Assembly (NCBI RefSeq): GCF_030316605.1
Contig: NZ_CP127039.1
Coordinates: 1,922,001-1,986,000, forward strand
Reading direction: 5' to 3'
Origin: Spiroplasma ixodetis Y32
GTDB taxonomy: Bacteria > Bacillota_I > Bacilli_A > Mycoplasmatales > VBWQ01
Length of the DNA: 64,000 nucleotides
The position numbers were made by a program, and so were the translations under genes. Under the pieces are notes generated by a model. The model saw only the letters and a list, made by a program, of their open reading frames with translations. It was not told the origin of the DNA and ran no database searches. Below are positions 46,124 to 57,898 of the stretch, piece after piece (positions within the stretch are counted from its first letter, which is position 1; the number at the start of each line of letters is the position of its first letter).

Positions 46124-46199
46124 AATTATAATTCCTTTCTTTTCACTAATTTGTTCACTTTTCTACGTAATTAGTGTCCAATAAAGTGTAACCCATCCA

Positions 46200-46719
46200 A
46201 TATCATCTTTTACTTCCTGTTATATAATCTGATACTACTTTAATATCAGTCTGCAATAATCCAGTTTCTTTTACTTCATATCTCAAATGTTTTTTCTTAA
46301 TAGTTTTTTGTCAATAAAAACCAAAACGTTTTAATCAACGATATATAGTTTTAACCGAAGGTTTTGGCAAAAAATTAAACCTAATATCATCAATATGTCT
46401 TATTAAACAACAAAATTGAAAAGCACCTATACCAAACTCTTCTTTATACTGAACAAAATAATTTATAAATTTTTCTGATAATTCCAAATTATACAAATAT
46501 TTAATATTTTTAGGTTTTGTTGATTTAAATAATAATTCTTCAAAAGGTTTATTTTTGTAGAAAATATCATAAAAACGTTTAGCTCAATAATAAAAAGTTT
46601 GCTTTGGCATATGTAATTGAGAAATTATTTCTTTACAAGAATTTTTATTTTTAAAAATAAAACAAAATTTTCTAAATTTACGATAATAAATATTAACTTT
46701 ATTAATATTTTTATCATTT
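46200..46719 (-). mobile_element. IS481-like remnant, inner part
   Basis: It continues the copy begun at 44897 and encodes the N-terminal half of the transposase. It ends at AATATTTTTATCATTT, where another copy (46720) is inserted, so the true N-terminus is lost. Confidence 0.8.
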
Positions 46720-46882
46720 TGTAGATTAGACACACTTTTTGGACTAATAAAAGTTTTTATAACTTTATATTATTAGTTGAGGTGTAGTTTAAAATGAAAT
46801 ATTTAATTAATAGTGCTGATTTTACTAAATTTGATTATAAATTTAACAAGTTTGTAGAAAAGTATAAAAATGATAAAAATAT
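46720..46882 (+). mobile_element. IS481-like 5' end fragment
   Basis: It starts with the exact left terminus TGTAGATTAGACACAC and encodes the first residues of the transposase. It is cut at AAATGATAAAAATAT by the next copy. That cut site is the inverse complement of the site at 46704-46719, where this fragment itself was inserted. Confidence 0.8.
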
Positions 46883-48040
46883 TGTAAGGTAGTACAGACA
46901 TTTTGGACTATTTTCCATCTAATAAAAGTTTATCAAAATAATCCATAGGAGTCATTAACCCTAATGATTTATGTGGTTTAGAATTGTTATAATATTCTTG
47001 AAAAGAATTAACTAATTTTTGAAATAAACTAAAATCACTATTTAAATATGGTTTTATTTCAAATAAATTACTTCAATTTCTATGAAATCTTTCAATCTTA
47101 CCATTACTCTGTGGTGATCTAAACGGTGTAGTTTCATGAACTATACCTTTTTTATTACAAAAATTTGTAAATCAACGATTCCTTTGTGGTTTTCCACAAG
47201 ATGTATTAACATATTGACTACCATTATCAGTTCTACTTCTTTTAATTTTAATTCCCAATTTTTCATAAAAATTTAAAGCATTTTTAGTAGCATTTACAAT
47301 ATCTCTGGTTTGTGCTTGTTCAGATGGATAACAATAAGTAATTCGAGTTTTTTCATCAATAAAATCAATAATATATCATCTTTTACTTCCTGTTATATAA
47401 TCTGATACTACTTTAATATCAGTCTGCAATAATCCAGTTTCTTTTGCTTCATATCTCAAATGTTTTTTCTTAATAGTTTTTTGTGAATAAAAACCAAAAC
47501 GTTTTAATCAACGATATATAGTTTTAACCGAAGGTTTTGGCAAAAAATTAAACCTAATATCATCAATATTTCTTATTAAATAACAAAATTGAAAAGCACC
47601 TATACCAAACTCTTCTTTATACTGAACAAAATAATTTATAAATTTTTCTGATAATTCCAAATTATACAAATATTTAATATTTTTAGGTTTTGTTGATTTA
47701 AATAATAATTCTTCAAAAGGTTTATTTTTGTAGAAAATATCATAAAAACGTTTAGCTCAATAATAAAAAGTTTGCTTTGGCATATGTAATTGAGAAATTA
47801 TTTCTTTACTAGAATTTTTATTTTTAAAAATAAAACAAAATTTTCTAAATTTACGATAATAAATATTAACTTTATTAATATTTTTATCATTTTTATACTT
47901 TTCTACAAACTTGTTAAATTTATAATCAAATTTAGTAAAATCAGCACTATTAATTAAATATTTCATTTTAAACTACACCTCAACTAATAATATAAAGTTA
48001 TAAAAACTTTTATTAGTCCAAAAAGTGTGTCTAATCTACA
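46883..48040 (-). mobile_element. Complete IS481-like element, 1158 bp
   Basis: The ends TGTAAGGTAGTACAGAC and (read inward) TGTAGATTAGACACAC are imperfect inverted repeats of about 27 bp, both ending in GGACTA. The length is identical to the copy at 62327. The flanks differ, so rearrangement followed insertion. Confidence 0.88.
46908..47966 (-). CDS. IS481-like transposase, 352 aa
   Basis: It has an N-terminal helix-turn-helix (KEIISQLHMPKQTFYYWAKR, with Ser in place of Cys before KEI here), then an rve integrase core: LLQTDIKVVSDY, IRTDNGSQY and SPQSNGKIERFHRNW give the DDE triad. The frame appears complete. Confidence 0.85.
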
Positions 48041-48041
48041 T

Positions 48042-48509
48042 AAAAAAACTAAATTATTATTAGAAATCGCTACAGATATGAATAGTAATGCTATAGTTGG
48101 TTGAAAAATTAATAAAAGTGAAAATGCAATAACCATTTTAAATGTTCTTAATCAAGTAACAAAGGCAAGTCGTAAAGAACATAAAATATTTGCAACATTT
48201 ATCCAGTCTGATTTAGGTTCAGGTAATACTAGTAAAATAGTTACAAATAGTTTTAATAAAAGTAAAACTTTAATTCATTCAAAAAGTTTATCAGGATTTA
48301 AAGGCAACCAAGTAAGTGAATGTTTAAATCGCTGAATCAAAAGAGATTTTAAAATTATGTTTGGTAACAAGTTTAATAGCATTAAACATTTCACAGAAGC
48401 ATTAAGAAAATTTATTAACTGATGAAATAATGATAGAATGATTTTACGATTAAAAATGTCTCCAAACCAATTTGTACAGATTTGAAGACAAGAAAGTAAA
48501 CTTATCTAA
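48042..48509 (+). pseudogene. C-terminal remnant of a different DDE transposase
   Basis: The frame is open with TGA as Trp to TAA 48507-48509. It contains ATDMNSNAIVGWKINKSE, FIQSDLGSGNTSKIV, and LNRWIKRDFKIMFGNKFNSI with WWNNDRM, an rve-type core with its second Asp and C-terminal helices. It is unlike the three IS families here. It resembles transposases carried by spiroplasma filamentous viruses (from memory, not a search). The first half is missing. Confidence 0.6.
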
Positions 48510-48517
48510 CCAATGCT

Positions 48518-49279
48518 CTTTGATATGTGTTTTAAATGTTCTTCGTATATGTTTTCATACTGATTCAATTTGATTGGTATTTACGCCAATTTTTGAAACA
48601 TAACCATCTTGATGGTTAACTGTTTTGTGATTAGGGAAAAGTGATTTGAAATCACGATATCCTTTTCAAGAATCAGTATGTACATCACACTTTGAAGAAA
48701 TATGGTTTCTTGCAAACTGCAAAAGATTTTTACTTTTTGCGTTTTTGATTACTTTCACAATTAAATTATTGGTTGTTTTTTCATAAATCCCAACAATTAA
48801 TGTTTTATTTATCAAAGATCTTCCTTGTTTTTTAAAACCCATATGTGAAAGATACATTTCATCCATTTGCACTATGCCCTCAACAATAAATTGATGTTCT
48901 TGTTTGGCAATACGATTTCTGATTTCATGACCCATTCTTCAAGCAGTTTTCAAAGTCACACCCAATTCTTTTGCAACATCAGTTGATGTAATTCCATGTT
49001 TGGTGTTTATTCATCTAAAGATGAGATAAAATCAAAATCTCAAAGGTGTTTGTGACTTGTAAAAAATGGTGCCATGAAGAATACTAAATGTTTGATGACA
49101 TTTCAAACATCTTATTCTTCTTAAATTAGAAGTATTCAAACTTGTTCAAGAACACATGATACATTTGTTTTTCTTCAAACTTGCTATATATTTTAAACAA
49201 TCCTGTTCTGTTTGAAAAGCATTGTTGAACTCATTCAATTTCATTGTTTCCTCCACAAGTACATGTGGGGAGAAGTCCG
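48518..49279 (-). mobile_element. Truncated IS1595-like element with partial transposase
   Basis: Only the right 762 bp remain, including ATG 49244 and the AGAAGTCCG terminus. The transposase is cut after the IRRTFKTHIK region, losing its last residues and the left end. No duplication is visible. Confidence 0.88.
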
Positions 49280-49506
49280 TCAATAAATATATATAAACCA
49301 TACTTCATAAATAGAATGAAAAGAGAAATACTATTTATTAAATCAAATGAAGAAAAAAGAAATATAAATCTACAAAATATAAATAAATTGAATACACATG
49401 AAATTGAAATACTCACAAAAAAGAAGTACAAAGATTGAAAACTGTAGAAATAGTAATTTTAACACCAAGACAAATACAAGTATTCACAAACTGACAAATT
49501 ACTTAA

Positions 49507-50447
49507 GGCTTTTCTCCCTTTATGTACTATTTTTAAATTTTATCACATAAATGTTGAGAAAAGCCTATCTACGGACTTCTCCCCACATTTTTAAATGAAA
49601 CATAGCATTACAGTTTCAAAAGTAGGTATCTTGTTGAATTTATATGCAGCTTCTTTGGCATATAAATGAACATGATGTTTTGCAACTTTGATATGTGTTT
49701 TAAATGTTCTTCGTATATGTTTTCATACTGATTCAATTTGATTGGTATTTACGCCAATTTTTGAAACATAACCATCTTGATGGTTAACTGTTTTGTGATT
49801 AGGGAAAAGTGATTTGAAATCACGATATCCTTTTCAAGAATCAGTATGTACATCATACTTTGAAGAAATATGGTTTCTTGCAAACTGCAAAAGATTTTTA
49901 CTTTTTGCGTTTTTGATTACTTTCACAATTAAATTATTGGTTGTTTTTTCATAAATCCCAACAATTAATGTTTTATTTATCAAAGATCTTCCTTGTTTTT
50001 TAAAACCCATATGTGAAAGATACATTTCATCCATTTGCACTATGCCCTCAACAATAAATTGATGTTCTTGTTTGGCAATACGATTTCTGATTTCATGACC
50101 CATTCTTCAAGCAGTTTTCAAAGTCACACCCAATTCTTTTGCAACATCAGTTGATGTAATTCCATGTTTGGTGTTTATTCATCTAAAGATGAGATAAAAT
50201 CAAAATCTCAAAGGTGTTTGTGACTTGTAAAAAATGGTGCCATGAAGAATACTAAATGTTTGATGACATTTCAAACATCTTATTCTTCTTAAATTAGAAG
50301 TATTCAAACTTGTTCAAGAACACATGATACATTTGTTTTTCTTCAAACTTGCTATATATTTTAAACAATCCTGTTTTGTTTGAAAAGCATTGTTGAACTC
50401 ATTCAATTTCATTGTTTCCTCCACAAGTACATGTGGGGAGAAGCCCG
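49507..50447 (-). mobile_element. IS1595-like element in the decapeptide-repeat gene
   Basis: The 941-bp copy is flanked by TTACTTAA at 49499-49506 and 50448-50455. The right terminus reads AAGCCCG instead of AAGTCCG. Confidence 0.9.
49591..50412 (-). CDS. IS1595-like transposase, apparently intact
   Basis: The 273-aa frame is complete. It shares the Cys to Tyr change before VHTDS with the 17828 copy, so these two are close relatives. Confidence 0.85.
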
Positions 50448-51534
50448 TTACTTAATTCACCATTGAACAAATACAAGCATTGACAAAATTACAAATAGAA
50501 TTGTTTACCACTTTACAAATCACTTGATTTACCAAAAAACAAATATCATGATTTACAAATTTACAAATAACTTTACTTAGAAAAAAACAAATAGCAGCAT
50601 TTACAGAAATACAAATAAAAACATTAACTAAAAAACAAATTCAAGCACTCACAAACGAACAAATAAAAGCACTTACTACAGAACAAATACCCTGATTTAC
50701 AGATTGACAAATTACTTGACTGACAACTGAACAAATACCCTCATTTATACAACAACAAATTAAAGCATTGAAAGAAGAGCAAATACCACACTTCACAAAA
50801 GAACAAATGCCACATTTCACAGAAAAACAAATAAAAATACTAAATGAAAAACAAATTCAAGCATTCACAATAGAACAAATACCAGAATTTATAAATTTAC
50901 AAATTACTCGATTTACAATTGAGCAAATACCCGCATTCACAATCAAGCAAATACAAGCATTCACAAACTGACAAATTACTTGTTTTACATTTGAACAAAT
51001 ACCATATTTCACAAAAATACAAATACCCGCATTCACAATCAAACAAATACCCGCATTTACAGAGAAGCAAATACAAGAATTCACAGAAGCACAAATACAA
51101 GCATTCACAAAAATACAAATAGCCGCATTTACAACTTCACAAACTACTTATTTTACAACAAAACAAATATCTGTCTTCATAATTGAACAAATTAAAGCAT
51201 TGAAAGAAGAGCAAATACCACACTTCACAGAAAAACAAATAAAAATACTAAATGAAAAACAAATTCAAGCACTTACTACAGAACAAATACCCTGATTTAC
51301 AGATTGACAAATTACTCTTGACTGACAACTGAACAAATACCCTCATTTATACAACAACAAATTAAAGCATTGAAAGAAGAGCAAATACCACACTTCACAG
51401 AAGAACAAATGCCACATTTCACAGAAAATCAAATAGCATGATTTAAAACTTCACAAACTTGGATGGGTTACACTTTATTGGACACTAATTACGTAGAAAA
51501 GTGAACAAATTAGTGAAAGAAAGGAATTATAATT

Positions 51535-51813
51535 ATGACCAATATCAACTCATATACCGACGAATTTAAAAAGCAAATAGTAGCTTTATATCAAAGTGGT
51601 AAATCAATATCTTGCCTTGTTAAAAAGTATAATGTTACAAGAGCAGTTACTTATAAATGAATTAAGCAATTTACTAATTCAGGTAGTTTTAAAACTAAAG
51701 ATAATCTTTCTGATTTAGAAAAACAATTAATTCAAGCAAATAAAGAATTAAAACAGTTACAAATGGAAAATGATATTTTAAAGCAAGCAGCACTAATAAT
51801 AGGCAGAAAATAG
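51535..51813 (+). CDS. IS3-family OrfA
   Basis: The 92-aa product has a helix-turn-helix (DEFKKQIVALYQSGKSISCL) and a leucine zipper (DLEKQLIQANKELKQLQMEN). AAAGGAATTAT precedes ATG 51535. It ends in the A-rich stretch GAAAATAG, a likely -1 slippage site into OrfB. Confidence 0.88.
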
Positions 51814-51854
51814 AAATTATTGTTAAAAATAAATCTAAATATAAAATTCGCACA

Positions 51855-52652
51855 ATGTGTCGTTTTTTAAAACTCTCTAAATCAACATATTATTTTAATT
51901 TAAAGAAAAAAGAAAAAAATCAAAATAATATTTATGAACAAGCTGTTATTAGTGCTTTTAAAGAAAATAAAGAAGTTTATGGAACAAGAAGATTAAAAGT
52001 CATACTAGCAAACCAAGAAATTTATTTATCACGCAGAAAAATTAAAGAAATTATGAATAAGCATAATTTAATATCAAAATACACTAAATTATCATTCAAA
52101 AATCATCATAATAAAGTTAATGATAGTCAAATAACCAATCTTGTTAATAGAAACTTTAATAATAGAATTAAAAATGAAGTTATTGTTAGTGATTTAACTT
52201 ATGTTCAAGTTAATGGTAAATGAAACTATATTTGCTTATTAATTGACCTATTTAACCACGAAATTATTGGACATAGTGTTGGAGTTAAAAAAGATGCATC
52301 ATTAGTAAATCAAGCATTTATGCAATCAAATCGCTGTTTAAAAGATATTGAAATATTTCATAGTGATCGCGACAATGAATTTAACAATAAAATGATTGAT
52401 AAACTTTTATTAGCATTCAATATTAATCGTTCTTTAAGCAAAAAAGGCTGTCCTTATGATAATGCTATTGCTGAAGCAACTTTCAAAACTTTTAAGACAG
52501 AATTTATTAATGATAGAAATTTTACATCATTAATCCAATTAAAATTAGAATTATTTGATTACATCAGCTGATATAACAACATAAGAATTCACAGCACTCT
52601 AAACTACTTAACCCCCATCAAATACCAAGCACAAATGTCTACCAAAAAATAG
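51855..52652 (+). CDS. IS3-family transposase OrfB
   Basis: The 265-aa integrase core has VSDLTYV, HSDRDNEF and the CPYDNAIAEATFKTFK Glu. It is in the -1 frame relative to OrfA and open upstream to the slippage region, so the natural product is probably the OrfAB fusion. No defect seen, making this the only IS3 copy here with both frames whole. Confidence 0.88.
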
Positions 52653-52675
52653 TCCTAAAAAATGTTGCCATTCCA

Positions 52676-53028
52676 AACTAATAAATTTATTAATAAATAC
52701 TAGTATTTAACAATCTTTCTTTTTTAAAAATTATTATACAAATTATAAAAAAATATTTTCTTAAAAAATAAATTTTTTAATCTAATTTACATTACTATAC
52801 ATTTATTTTTTTTAGATTTAAAACTTATTTTTTCATCATTATTAATTTTTTGATAGTTAATATTAGAAATTTTATTAATTATTTTCTTCTCATTATTTTT
52901 AAATGTTTTTATTTTTTAATATTTTTTTCTAAACTCTCATTGTTCTGTTCAGTCAATTTCTCAAAACTGTCATTTAAGTTTTTTACCATAATTTAAATTT
53001 CCCCTTTTTTCATTGTTTAATAAATTTA
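52676..53028. other. AT-rich gene-poor stretch
   Basis: Apart from a 26-codon frame on the minus strand it holds only A/T runs and broken Lys/Asn-rich frames, probably the remains of a small gene. Confidence 0.4.
52909..52989 (-). CDS. Short charged peptide or gene remnant, 26 aa
   Basis: AGGGGAAATTTAAATT precedes ATG 52989. The frame reads MVKNLNDSFEKLTEQNNESL and stops after 26 codons. Lys/Asn-rich sequence continues in another frame, so it may be the start of a decayed coiled-coil gene. Confidence 0.3.
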   Translation of the reverse strand: MVKNLNDSFEKLTEQNNESLEKNIKK

Positions 53029-53969
53029 GGCTTTTCTCCCTTTATGTACTATTTTTAAATTTTATCACATAAATGTTGAGAAAAGCCTATCTACGGACTT
53101 CTCCCCACATTTTTAAATGAAACATAGCATTACAGTTTCAAAAGTAGGTATCTTGTTGAATTTATATCCAGCTTCTTTGGCATATAAATGAACATGATGT
53201 TTTGCAACTTTAATATGTGTTTTAAATGTTCTTCATATATGTTTTCATACTGATTCAATTTGATTGGTATTTACGCCAATTTTTGAAACATAACCATCTT
53301 GATGGTTAACTGTTTTGTGATTAGGGAAAAGTGATTTGAAATCACGATATCCTTTTCAAGAATCAGTATGTACATCACACTTTGAAGAAATATGGTTTCT
53401 TGCAAACTGCAAAAGATTTTTACTTTTTGCGTTTTTGATTACTTTCACAATTAAATTATTGGTTGTTTTTTCATAAATCCCAACAATTAATATTTTATTT
53501 ATCAAAGATCTTCCTTGTTTTTTAAAACCCATATGTGAAAGATACATTTCATCCATTTGCACTATGCCCTCAACAATAAATTGATGTTCTTGTTTGGCAA
53601 TACGATTTCTGATTTCATGACCCATTCTTCAAGCAGTTTTCAAAGTCACACCCAATTCTTTTGCAACATCAGTTGATGTAATTCCATGTTTGGTGTTTAT
53701 TCATCTAAAGATGAGATAAAATCAAAATCTCAAAGGTGTTTGTGACTTGTAAAAAATGGTTCCATGAAGAATACTAAATGTTTGATGACATTTCAAACAT
53801 CTTATTCTTCTTAAATTAGAAGTATTCAAACTTGTTCAAGAACACATGATACATTTGTTTTTCTTCAAACTTGCTATATATTTTAAACAATCCTGTTCTG
53901 TTTGAAAAGCATTGTTGAACTCATTCAATTTCATTGTTTCCTCCACAAGTACATGTGGGGAGAAGCCCG
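53029..53969 (-). mobile_element. IS1595-like element
   Basis: The 941-bp copy is flanked by TAAATTTA at 53021-53028 and 53971-53978, with one extra T at the right junction. The right terminus is AAGCCCG. Confidence 0.88.
53113..53934 (-). CDS. IS1595-like transposase, apparently intact
   Basis: The 273-aa frame is complete. An Arg codon of the HIRRTFKTH motif has become TGA (Trp) through C to T, and Thr to Ile is seen at NKILIVG. Activity is uncertain. Confidence 0.8.
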
Positions 53970-54078
53970 TTAAATTTATTATACACAATAAAAATAAAAA
54001 CTGAATTTATTAAAAACATTTAAAATATTATATTTATTAAACTTGATAAAGGTTTTAAAACATTGTTAGCATATAATT

Positions 54079-54993
54079 TTATTGTCATTTTCTACCTGCT
54101 TTAACATAAGGTTGCGCTCAACTTTTTACTAATTCTGTATTAGGGCGAAAAATCATTAATGATACTAATGCTATTAAATATGGAAACATACCTCATAATC
54201 AACTTGGAATATTATTACTAATAACTATAAATGTTTGTGAAACATTTATATACTGATATAAAAAAGAAAAAATAAAACAAATAATAGAAGTTAAAAAAAA
54301 TCTACTGTGTGCCATCATTCATAAAGCAATTGCCAAAAATCCAATACCAGCAAAATTATTACTATAAATAAAAGTAGTTGGAAGTACATAAACAAATAAA
54401 GCACCTGAAAAACAAGCTAAAGAAGTAGAAAATAGCGAAATATAAAATCGAGAACGACGAACATGAATATAATTTAAAGCTACTGCGGTTGGATTCTCAC
54501 CAATTCCTCTAATGTATAATCCAAGCTTAGTCAAAAATAAAATAGCTGCAAAAATATAAATTGCTAAAAAGGTTACCAAAATTGCAATTCAAGAAAATTG
54601 ATAAATATAAATACTTGCTAATGAATAATTTATTTCTCCAGTAAATGTTAATGGTAAAATTACTGCTAATCCATAACCAAAGTAATTAATAACCATTGAT
54701 ACTAAAAATTGATTAGCTCTAAACAATAAGGTTGCTAAACTATGAATTAAACCAAATACAATTCCAATGATAATAGTGATAAAAAATGCCAAAATTGCAA
54801 CTCCACTACCAAAATTATTTTTTAATTGTGAAACAATTATACAATATGTAGCAGCACCAGTACACATAATACCATCAAAACCAAAATTAACAATTCCTGC
54901 TCTAGTATTTAAAATTCCACCTGTACATAACAATAATAATGGACAAGCAAATAATAATGTATTAACTAAAATTGTTGAAAATGAAAGTAACAT
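54079..54993 (-). CDS. Nucleoside-type ABC transporter permease (second)
   Basis: The 304-aa product has eight or more hydrophobic spans and the branched-chain/nucleoside permease signature LLLCTGGILNTRAGIVNFGFDGIM. A later GLYIRGIGENPTAVALNYIHV coupling loop follows. AAAAGGAG precedes ATG 54993. It is last in the operon. The family resembles NupQ/YufQ, which import guanosine and other nucleosides. Confidence 0.88.
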
Positions 54994-54995
54994 AA

Positions 54996-56198
54996 TTATT
55001 TTTTTCTCCTTTTCCTTTTAAATATTTTATTTTTTTTAAAAATTTTTGAAGATTTTGATTCAACATTAACAATTTTAACGTTTTGTTGTTCATCCTTAAT
55101 TAATTCTTTTTTTCATATTAACTTCTTTTTTAGTCTTATTAAATATTCTTTAATAGCAATAGAATGAGTTAAGTAATGCCAAATAAAAGGATAAATACCA
55201 ATAATGTAAATGGTTATTGATAATACTATTATTGCAATTTCTGGATTTTTCAAATACATAAAAGCATTATTTTCAATAGGACTAATAAATAAACTCATAA
55301 AAAATGATGAAAATAAAATAACTCCTGGTGTATATCCCGCTAAAGCAGCTACTACTATCCCATAAAATCCTTCTGGAATTGGAACAGAAAGCGAAGGTAA
55401 ATTATTATTAACTCCTAAAAAATAAAGATAACCAGAAATTCCTGCTATCGCTCCTGAAATTGGTAAAATTATTAAACCCTGATATTGGGGATTTAATCTG
55501 GCATATTTTGCAGCAACGGGGTTTTTAGCAATTGCGTTTAATTTAAAACCAAGAGTGCGATTATTAAAAATAATAATTGCTATTAATAAGACAATAATAG
55601 CAATAATAATACCAGCAGAAAATAAATTACTAATGCTAAAAGGTCCACTAATTAATGAAAATCTAAGATTAGTAATTTGTGTTGGAATGTTTAAGTTATG
55701 ATAAACATTACTGGCTATTAAACCTTTATATCCTTCTCAAGCAATAAAATTAAATAAAATAGTGCTAATAATTTCATGAATTTTAAAATAAGTTTTTAAA
55801 ATTGCAATAATTAAACCAGCTAAACCACCAATTAAAACTGCAATTAATAAAAGAAAAGGAGTAATTCATTGACTATGACCACCACTTTTATAAATAGCTA
55901 CTGCCAATACATATGTTACCATAGCACTAAATAACATTTGACCACTAACTCCAAAGTTATAAATACGATACTTAAAAGTAATAGCTACTGCTAATCCTGT
56001 TAATATTAATACACTATATGTTTCAATTAAATTACTAAAACTTACTAAATTAGTTAAAGGATTAATAAAAATAGTTTTCCAAAATGATAATGGATTAACT
56101 TGTAAACATAGCATTAATAAACTAACAAAAAATAGAGTTATTAGTAATAATAATGCACCCACTAATCAAAAATTTCATTTTTTAATATTTTCCAACAT
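54996..56198 (-). CDS. Nucleoside-type ABC transporter permease (first)
   Basis: The 400-aa product has a span at the start, then YRIYNFGVSGQMLFSAMV and the LGFKLNAIAKNPVAAKYARL coupling loop, and further spans. It ends in a 60-residue Lys-rich cytoplasmic tail. It resembles NupP/YufP. Its stop lies in the ribosome-site region of the next gene. Confidence 0.88.
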
Positions 56199-56201
56199 CT
56201 T

Positions 56202-57896
56202 TTAACCCAACCTTGACCTAATATTTTCCATTTTTTTATTAATTCAACTAGTAATTTTGACAAATGGTCTTTTCAAATAATTAATTATTCTAATTATTTT
56301 TTTCTTTTTCAAACTTCACTTTGTTTGTGGTAATTGATACATTTTATCAGTTTTAACAATTATTTCATTTGTAATAGGATAATCATGCCATAGTGCTGGA
56401 TTGTTCATTATTTCAACTTTAACATTTTTATTTTCCAATTTACAAACAAATTGTTTGTGATAAATAACTGCTACTCGTTGACACAATAATTGTAATAAGT
56501 ACGGATCAGTATCAATAATTAAAATGCTTGAACCACTTTCGCGTAACTCTATTATCTTTTTAATAATTAATAATGAAGAATTTTCATCTAAATCAGAAAA
56601 TGGATTAGATAAAATTAATAATTGTGGTTGCTCTTCAATACTTCTTGCTAATACAAATTTCTGAATTTCTCCTTTTGATAATTTATTAATTTTAATAAAA
56701 ATATTATTATCGTTAAATATTTGATATTTTTTAATAATTTCTCGTACCTTTTTATTAACAACGGCTGTTTTGATAACTCCGGATTTAGTTACATATTTTT
56801 CTTTATTATAATTTCAAAAGGTAAAATTTTCAAATAAAGTGGCATCAGGAATTATAGCAGTATTACTATAATGTCCAGATATTCAATCAATTCCTAAATT
56901 ACTAATTTCTTGCGGTTTAAAATAAGTTACTTCTTGTTCTTGAAAAAAAATGCGTCCTGTTTGCGTTTTAATCATACGTACTATACTTTCAAGTAAAACC
57001 TCGCTATAAAGGTTTTCATAATCATAAATACCATATATTTCACCAGGGCGAATTGCAAATTCAATTTTATGAAAATTTGAAATATTAGGTTTATTCAAAG
57101 AAAGATTATCAATATAAAGCATTGGTACTAAATTTATCGATTTTGGCTTTTTATAATTAAAAATCTTACCTCAATAATTAGTTGTAAACAATTTAGTATT
57201 TTCTTCTAATTTCATTACTTTTGTTTTACCAATATTTAAGTTTTCAATTCAAGATACTCGGTTAGCAACCATTTTAGCAAATTCTTCATCTCTAGTTGTG
57301 AAAAGGACTGTTATTTCTTCATTACGAAATGTTTTAAAAATCATTCAAAATTCTACTTTTTGACTATCAGATAAACCAACAGTTGGTTCATCTAACAACA
57401 ATATTTTAGGTTCTTTGAATAAAGCACGAAGTAAAGATAATTTTTTTAATTCTTCAATCGCAAGTGTTGATACTCTCTTATTTAAATTAAGCTTAATTTT
57501 ATATTTTTCCATTAAATTATTAATTTTAAATTCAGCTTCTTTTCAATTAGGAAAAATTTTGGCAATAGTTAGTTCATTACCAAGTATAATATTTTGTTTA
57601 ACAGTAAGATTGTCTAAGAAAAAATCATCTTGACCAGCATAAGCCATTCTAAAATAAAGCATTTCACTAGGATCACGAGGAAAATAACATCCTTTTCTTA
57701 AACTATTAATAACAATTTTTCCTTTAGAAGGTTGTTCAAAACCAGCAAGCATTCTAATTAACGTTGATTTACCAACGCTATTATTACCAACAATGGCATG
57801 AATTTCTTGTGTTATTTCTAAATTAACATTTTCAAATATAACACGAGTATCATAATATTTACTAATTTTTTGTAACTTCAATATTGTTTTTTCCAT
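56202..57896 (-). CDS. Nucleoside-type ABC transporter ATPase, two domains
   Basis: The 564-aa product has a canonical first domain: GNNSVGKSTLIRMLAG (Walker A), a signature region around STLAIEELKKLSLLRALF and ILLLDEPTVGLSD (Walker B). The second domain has lost its Walker A (YGIYDYENLYSEVLLES in its place) but keeps LSKGEIQKFVLARSI, and its Walker B ends in Asn (LLILSNPFSD). One site is therefore probably inactive, an asymmetry seen in some family members. A Lys/Arg tail follows. Confidence 0.88.
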
Positions 57897-57898
57897 AA

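Larger units (their letters stand above)
44981..46199 (-). mobile_element. IS3-family element (IS150-like), copy A
   Basis: The ends TGGAATGGCAACACTTTTTAG and (read inward) TGGATGGGTTACACTTTATTG form imperfect inverted repeats. It lies inside the IS481-like remnant. No matching 4-bp duplication is present (AATG against ATAT), so an adjacent deletion followed insertion. Confidence 0.88.
49316..51459 (+). pseudogene. Decapeptide-repeat protein, decayed and IS-interrupted
   Basis: After an N-terminal segment (MKREILFIKSNEEKRN), the sequence becomes a run of 10-residue units of the form 'xxQIxxFTxx' (period 30 bp), such as IEQIPAFTIKQIQAFTN. More than thirty units are seen. The frame breaks near 49440, by TAA at 50453-50455 where TGA Trp is expected, and by a 2-bp insertion near 51314. 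The block 50670-50805 is repeated nearly exactly at 51273-51400. IS1595-like and IS3 elements sit inside it and at its end. It was probably a fibrous or binding protein. Confidence 0.7.
51460..52675 (+). mobile_element. IS3-family element, copy B (complete)
   Basis: The 1216-bp copy is flanked by AACT at 51456-51459 and 52676-52679. The ends are TGGATGGGTTACACTTTATTG and the complement of TGGAATGGCAACATTTTTTAG. Confidence 0.9.

Noticed and set aside
50857..51118. Two minus-strand Cys-rich repeat ORFs
   Set aside because: They are antisense shadows of the decapeptide repeats; their periodicity follows from the coding strand, and neither has a ribosome site.
50456..51430. Possible CRISPR array because of the regular 30-bp spacing
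   Set aside because: The units are contiguous, coding and degenerate, with no unique spacers of even length, no palindromic repeat and no cas genes.
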